Shown here in pieces: positions 60,961 to 64,000 of a stretch of DNA of 64,000 bases. A model generated the notes under the pieces. It searched no databases, had not been told where the DNA came from, and was given only the letters and a program-made list of their open reading frames with translations. The DNA comes from Cristatella mucedo (taxonomy: Eukaryota > Bryozoa > Phylactolaemata > Cristatellidae). The stretch covers positions 6,011,501 to 6,075,500 of the forward strand of contig WPIO01000012.1 of assembly GCA_009760855.2 (NCBI GenBank), read 5' to 3'. Numbering within the stretch: position 1 is the stretch's first letter; the number at the start of each line of letters is the position of its first letter. Made by a program: the position numbers and the translations under genes.

Positions 60961-61250
60961 CTAGTACAAGTTCTTGATAGATAGCATACACTCCCAATTT
61001 TGGATTAGGTCTGGAGTCAAGATTTCCATTGCTTCTTCAAAAAAGGAACAACCTCTGGTGATTTCCGTGATGCAAGTGGCATCGATACAATACTGATTAT
61101 GTTTATCCCTGAATTCCACTGCTGTGCTGAAGTGAAACCTTCTGCGTAGTGTACAGTCTATATTTCCATCGGGCACATTAATGTTGCATTCAGTTCCAGT
61201 ATTTTGTTCGCATACATTTCTCACTAACTTTTCAGAAAATGCAGCCCACT
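60961..61250 (-). other. Unassigned cysteine-rich reading frame in the 5' UGDH intron region
   Basis: Minus-strand frame of 87 codons from the first ATG (61224), open for about a dozen codons further upstream ('QWAAFSEKLV'). It has seven cysteines spread over 87 residues, charged stretches ('NVPDGNIDCTLRRRFHF', 'EFRDKHNQYC') and a stop at 60961. I recognise no family. Composition is more protein-like than neighbouring frames. It could be an exon of a nested gene, a transposon remnant or chance. Confidence 0.25.
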
Positions 61251-61464
61251 GCTACAAGCTCGGCCACCATCGGCACATGTCAGCCCTTCCTTCGGCTTTT
61301 AGTGGTGGAATATTTACATGATTGACGAGGTATTTTTATTATCATACACCACTATTTCTTCCATCTTAAAAGAAGATCATGTGGTAAAATCTGTGGTTAA
61401 ATAAATATGTAAAATCATAGTCATAAAATCTCTCATGAGCTTTGAAAAGGCAAAAGGTAACTGT

Positions 61465-61615
61465 CAGCTAATTCAACAGCCTCATTTATATAGCAGCAGA
61501 AAAACCATACCAGTAGTCACCTGCCTTGCAGTAGGCAATAAAGCACTGCCTGCTTCAGGACTCAAAAAACGACCTGAATCGTGAAGAGCAAACACCTTAC
61601 ACCTACGCTAAGACA
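61465..61615 (-). mobile_element. SINE-2 copy
   Basis: Minus strand: 'gtaaggtgtttgctcttcac', 'gattcaggtcgttttttgag', then 'tgcctactgcaaggcaggtg', 'tttctgctgctatataaat' and 'gaggctgttgaattagctga'. The B box is degraded (TTTTGAGTCC). Confidence 0.75.
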
Positions 61616-62261
61616 GGAGTCATCCAGTAAAAAACTACTCTACATTAGTGCTGAGCCCTCTCTAAATCATTAAGTTAGGAGGCGTGAACAAAGAAAGTAT
61701 CCCTATTCTGCAAAAGTGCTATAAGAGACTCAATTTGCCTGCTATCGTCCTGACAACTACTACACACACAAGTTGTGGTAAAGCAGTGGGTTGGTTATGA
61801 TGACACGTTGAAGTAATTACAGCTACACAGTTTTAAAAAAATGTTATAGGCCCAGCTAATTGTGACCAGAAACAGCTCATTAATTATAGTACGTATGAAT
61901 TAGTGGTCAATATGCTAACTGATAAGAGTAATTGCATAGGCTGATTCTGCCATAGTGTGCCAGTCTCAAACCGAGACGTGCTTTCTTTAAAAAAGTATCA
62001 TTTTTTATGCATAGCTTTTGGTTCTGCACACATATTATTATCCATAAAAAGTTATTGCTTTTATCAGTCACTCGATCTTTGCGGCATGCAAAAACAGCTG
62101 AAACAGTGGTAGGTCACAACTCATTATGAATTATATTGGTTTTCTAGATTACTCTAATCATCGTTCTTCTATTCAAATAGGAGTTTTACATCAACATTAT
62201 AATTATAGGTTTGCAAAACTTACTGCCGAATAGTACCTTCCCTAACCGGGAAAATTTGATT

Positions 62262-62365
62262 GGTGTAATAATAATAATAATAATAATAATAACGATACAT
62301 TTGCATAGCACTCTCAGAAAACTGAAGCTCTGGTCTAGGCACTTTGTTATGTGTGCAGCAGTCGC
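62262..62365 (-). mobile_element. Solo LINE family I 3' end with (TTA)n tail
   Basis: Minus strand: 'gtgcctagaccagagctt', 'cagttttctgagagtgctat', 'gcaaatgtatcg' and eight TTA units (62267-62291). Confidence 0.65.
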
Positions 62366-62534
62366 TTACGATGGCCTAAGGTACCCATACTGGAACAGCC
62401 GGATATCTGACAAGGTTAGTGAGCCCACTAAAGGCTGCTATCAGTTATGACCCGGCTGCTGTGATCCTGAAAATAAACGACACCGTTGATAACAGGCTTA
62501 CAGGTAGTATTGATCTTACCAACAAACCAATTTG

Positions 62535-62645
62535 CTAGAAGTGCAAGAATTCTAAAGCCCTGTATAGAGATTAAGTACTCTTAGGATGCTATAAAAACGA
62601 CCTATTAGTGTTAGTAGTAGTAGTAGAAGTAGTAGTAGAAATAGC
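62535..62645 (+). mobile_element. Solo LINE family III-type 3' end with AGT repeat
   Basis: 'gccctgtatagagattaagt', 'actcttaggatgctataaaa' and 'acgacctatta' match the family III/SINE-1 tail, then 'tagtagtagtagaagtag'. Confidence 0.55.
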
Positions 62646-63069
62646 TTGCTGTCTATAATCTAAGCAGATGTTATTGCTCATTAAATGCAACATATCATCT
62701 GGACCAAGGCCAGTAATCGGCTCAGCTTGCCGGCTTGGTACACTGGACTGAGTACGCCTACCTAAGGAGGTATCAATTGATAGAAATTTCATTCTAGGGT
62801 ATGGCGAAAAATTCTGCTGATGATCATGACAATATTTGACAGGCTTGACTATAGTTGATAATAATTTTATGGTAAGGTAGAGCAATAACTTCCATTGATA
62901 GTCACGATATTCTTTAATGGTTTTGGACCAACTGCCCGAAATGATCTAGTTAGCTTGCAAGAAGAAAGTTTGTAGGCATGAATCATGCATCCGTCATGCC
63001 ATATGTTAATACCGGCACTGTTCTAATCAAATTCAGGTAAAAGCATATGAGAAATTGATCGAGAAAGTT

Positions 63070-63300
63070 CAAGAATTCACTCCTTACAGATCTTACTTGT
63101 GCAATAAGGTGCTTACAGTTAGTACTAAAATCTGCAGCTAGGCTTGTCAGTCGTGAATGTCACACTGCCACATTAAACCACTTCTTCGAGACCTGCACTG
63201 GATCCCCTCGGAGTAATGTACCTACTTCAAGATCTTGTCACTCACGTCTAGGTCCTTCCATTATTGTACTCCGACTTAGTTCTCTGAAATACTTACACTT
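63070..63300 (+). mobile_element. LINE family I ORF relic
   Basis: 'gcttacagttagtactaaaa', 'tctgcagctaggcttgtcag' and following match 'LQLVQNSAARLVCRE..HITPLL.DLHW' with frameshifts. No tail. Confidence 0.55.
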
Positions 63301-63589
63301 TAGGTTTCCTTGGTACCATTCACTCGTCTGACTCTGCTCATTTTATTAGCTATATGCTCATTTTATTTAGCTATGCCTCCAACGAACCTCAAGCCCTTTT
63401 TAGAGACTAGGAATCAAGTTTCTATCATATCACCTAAATACCTAGAGTTTTCTATCGACTGACATCACATTATTCGGCTACTTGACAGTTAAAGTAAGGA
63501 AATACAAAATCAACAAGTTTACACTCATCATTTGCTCAGCTAGGCTGAATTGCCGATTCTAGATCTTAGCGCATGGGGTTAGGTGCTAG

Positions 63590-63715
63590 CATTTAATGAT
63601 CCCTCTCGTGGTTTTGAGTCTTGGGGCAAGCAATACTTTACTACAGCTAAAAGAGGGCGGTGGTGGTAAAAGCTGTTCTGTTGCTACATAAATGAGGCTG
63701 TTGAATCAGCCAAAC
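63590..63715 (+). mobile_element. SINE-2 copy, degraded head
   Basis: 'gttttgagtcttggggcaag' (B-box relic), then 'gtggtggtaaaagctgttct', 'gttgctacataaatgaggct' and 'gttgaatcagcc'. It matches the tail of the other SINE-2 copies. Confidence 0.68.
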
Positions 63716-63889
63716 TTGGTTTGCACTATTTCTTTTACTAAAAATGTGCAAGTTATCACTAATCAGTTGACTTCTTCTATCCTGAGATATGTAATATACC
63801 CAGAAATAGATTTTTTCTTAGGGTGCTATACAAATGTTCTATTGTTATTACTACTGCAAACCCGAAAAAATGGAGGGCAATTCAAGTTG

Positions 63890-64000
63890 AAAATTTTGTT
63901 TAGACAGGGATATCACATCTAAGGTGGTCCATGCATTTCTGACATCCCGTCTTGACTTCTGTAACTCACTGCTTGCTGGTCTACCGGCCTGTGCAACCAG
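63890..64000 (+). mobile_element. LINE family I copy running off the right edge
   Basis: 'gtttagacagggatatcaca', then 'VHAFLTSRLDFCNSLLAGLP' and 'ACAT' at the window end, the same point of ORF2 as at about 43600 and 22960 (minus). It is 5'-truncated at about 63890. Confidence 0.75.

Overview
This is animal nuclear DNA with multi-exon genes, GT-AG introns up to about 10 kb, long CA and CT microsatellites and a dense load of dead non-LTR retrotransposons. Protein divergence from vertebrate homologues, by eye, suggests an invertebrate. I cannot name the lineage. All assignments come from reading translated segments and splice sites; no search was run.

Two host genes are supported, both on the minus strand. 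At the left edge (7316 down to 2294) are the first four coding exons of a TRIM-type E3 ubiquitin ligase: RING, two B-boxes separated by an alanine-rich linker, then a coiled coil. The gene runs off the left edge, so its C-terminal domain (NHL repeats would be expected for TRIM71- or TRIM2/3-like proteins) is not visible. From 59403 down to 33922 lie nine exons of UDP-glucose 6-dehydrogenase (UGDH). They join in phase into 424 residues, collinear with the animal enzyme from about human residue 57 to the stop codon. The N-terminal exon with the dinucleotide-binding glycine motif is not in the window.

Between and inside these genes the DNA is mostly repeats. Three related LINE families of the L2/CR1 type recur as 5'-truncated or broken copies. 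Family I has ATT tails and a strong terminal hairpin, family II has TACAT-type tails, and family III ends in a 'tagagat...gctatacaaacga' motif. One family I copy (about 37970-40145) keeps a readable endonuclease and reverse transcriptase, with stops and frameshifts. Two tRNA-derived SINE families share one head but carry different tails; the SINE-1 tail resembles the end of LINE family III. Two short nonautonomous hAT elements (12640-12825 and 52138-52324) look like SPIN elements, known for horizontal transfer; the second has a perfect 8-bp target duplication. A roughly 970-bp imperfect palindrome (57798-58768) sits in a UGDH intron.

From about 8.1 to 33.3 kb no host gene could be recognised; that stretch holds repeats, relics and unassigned sequence.
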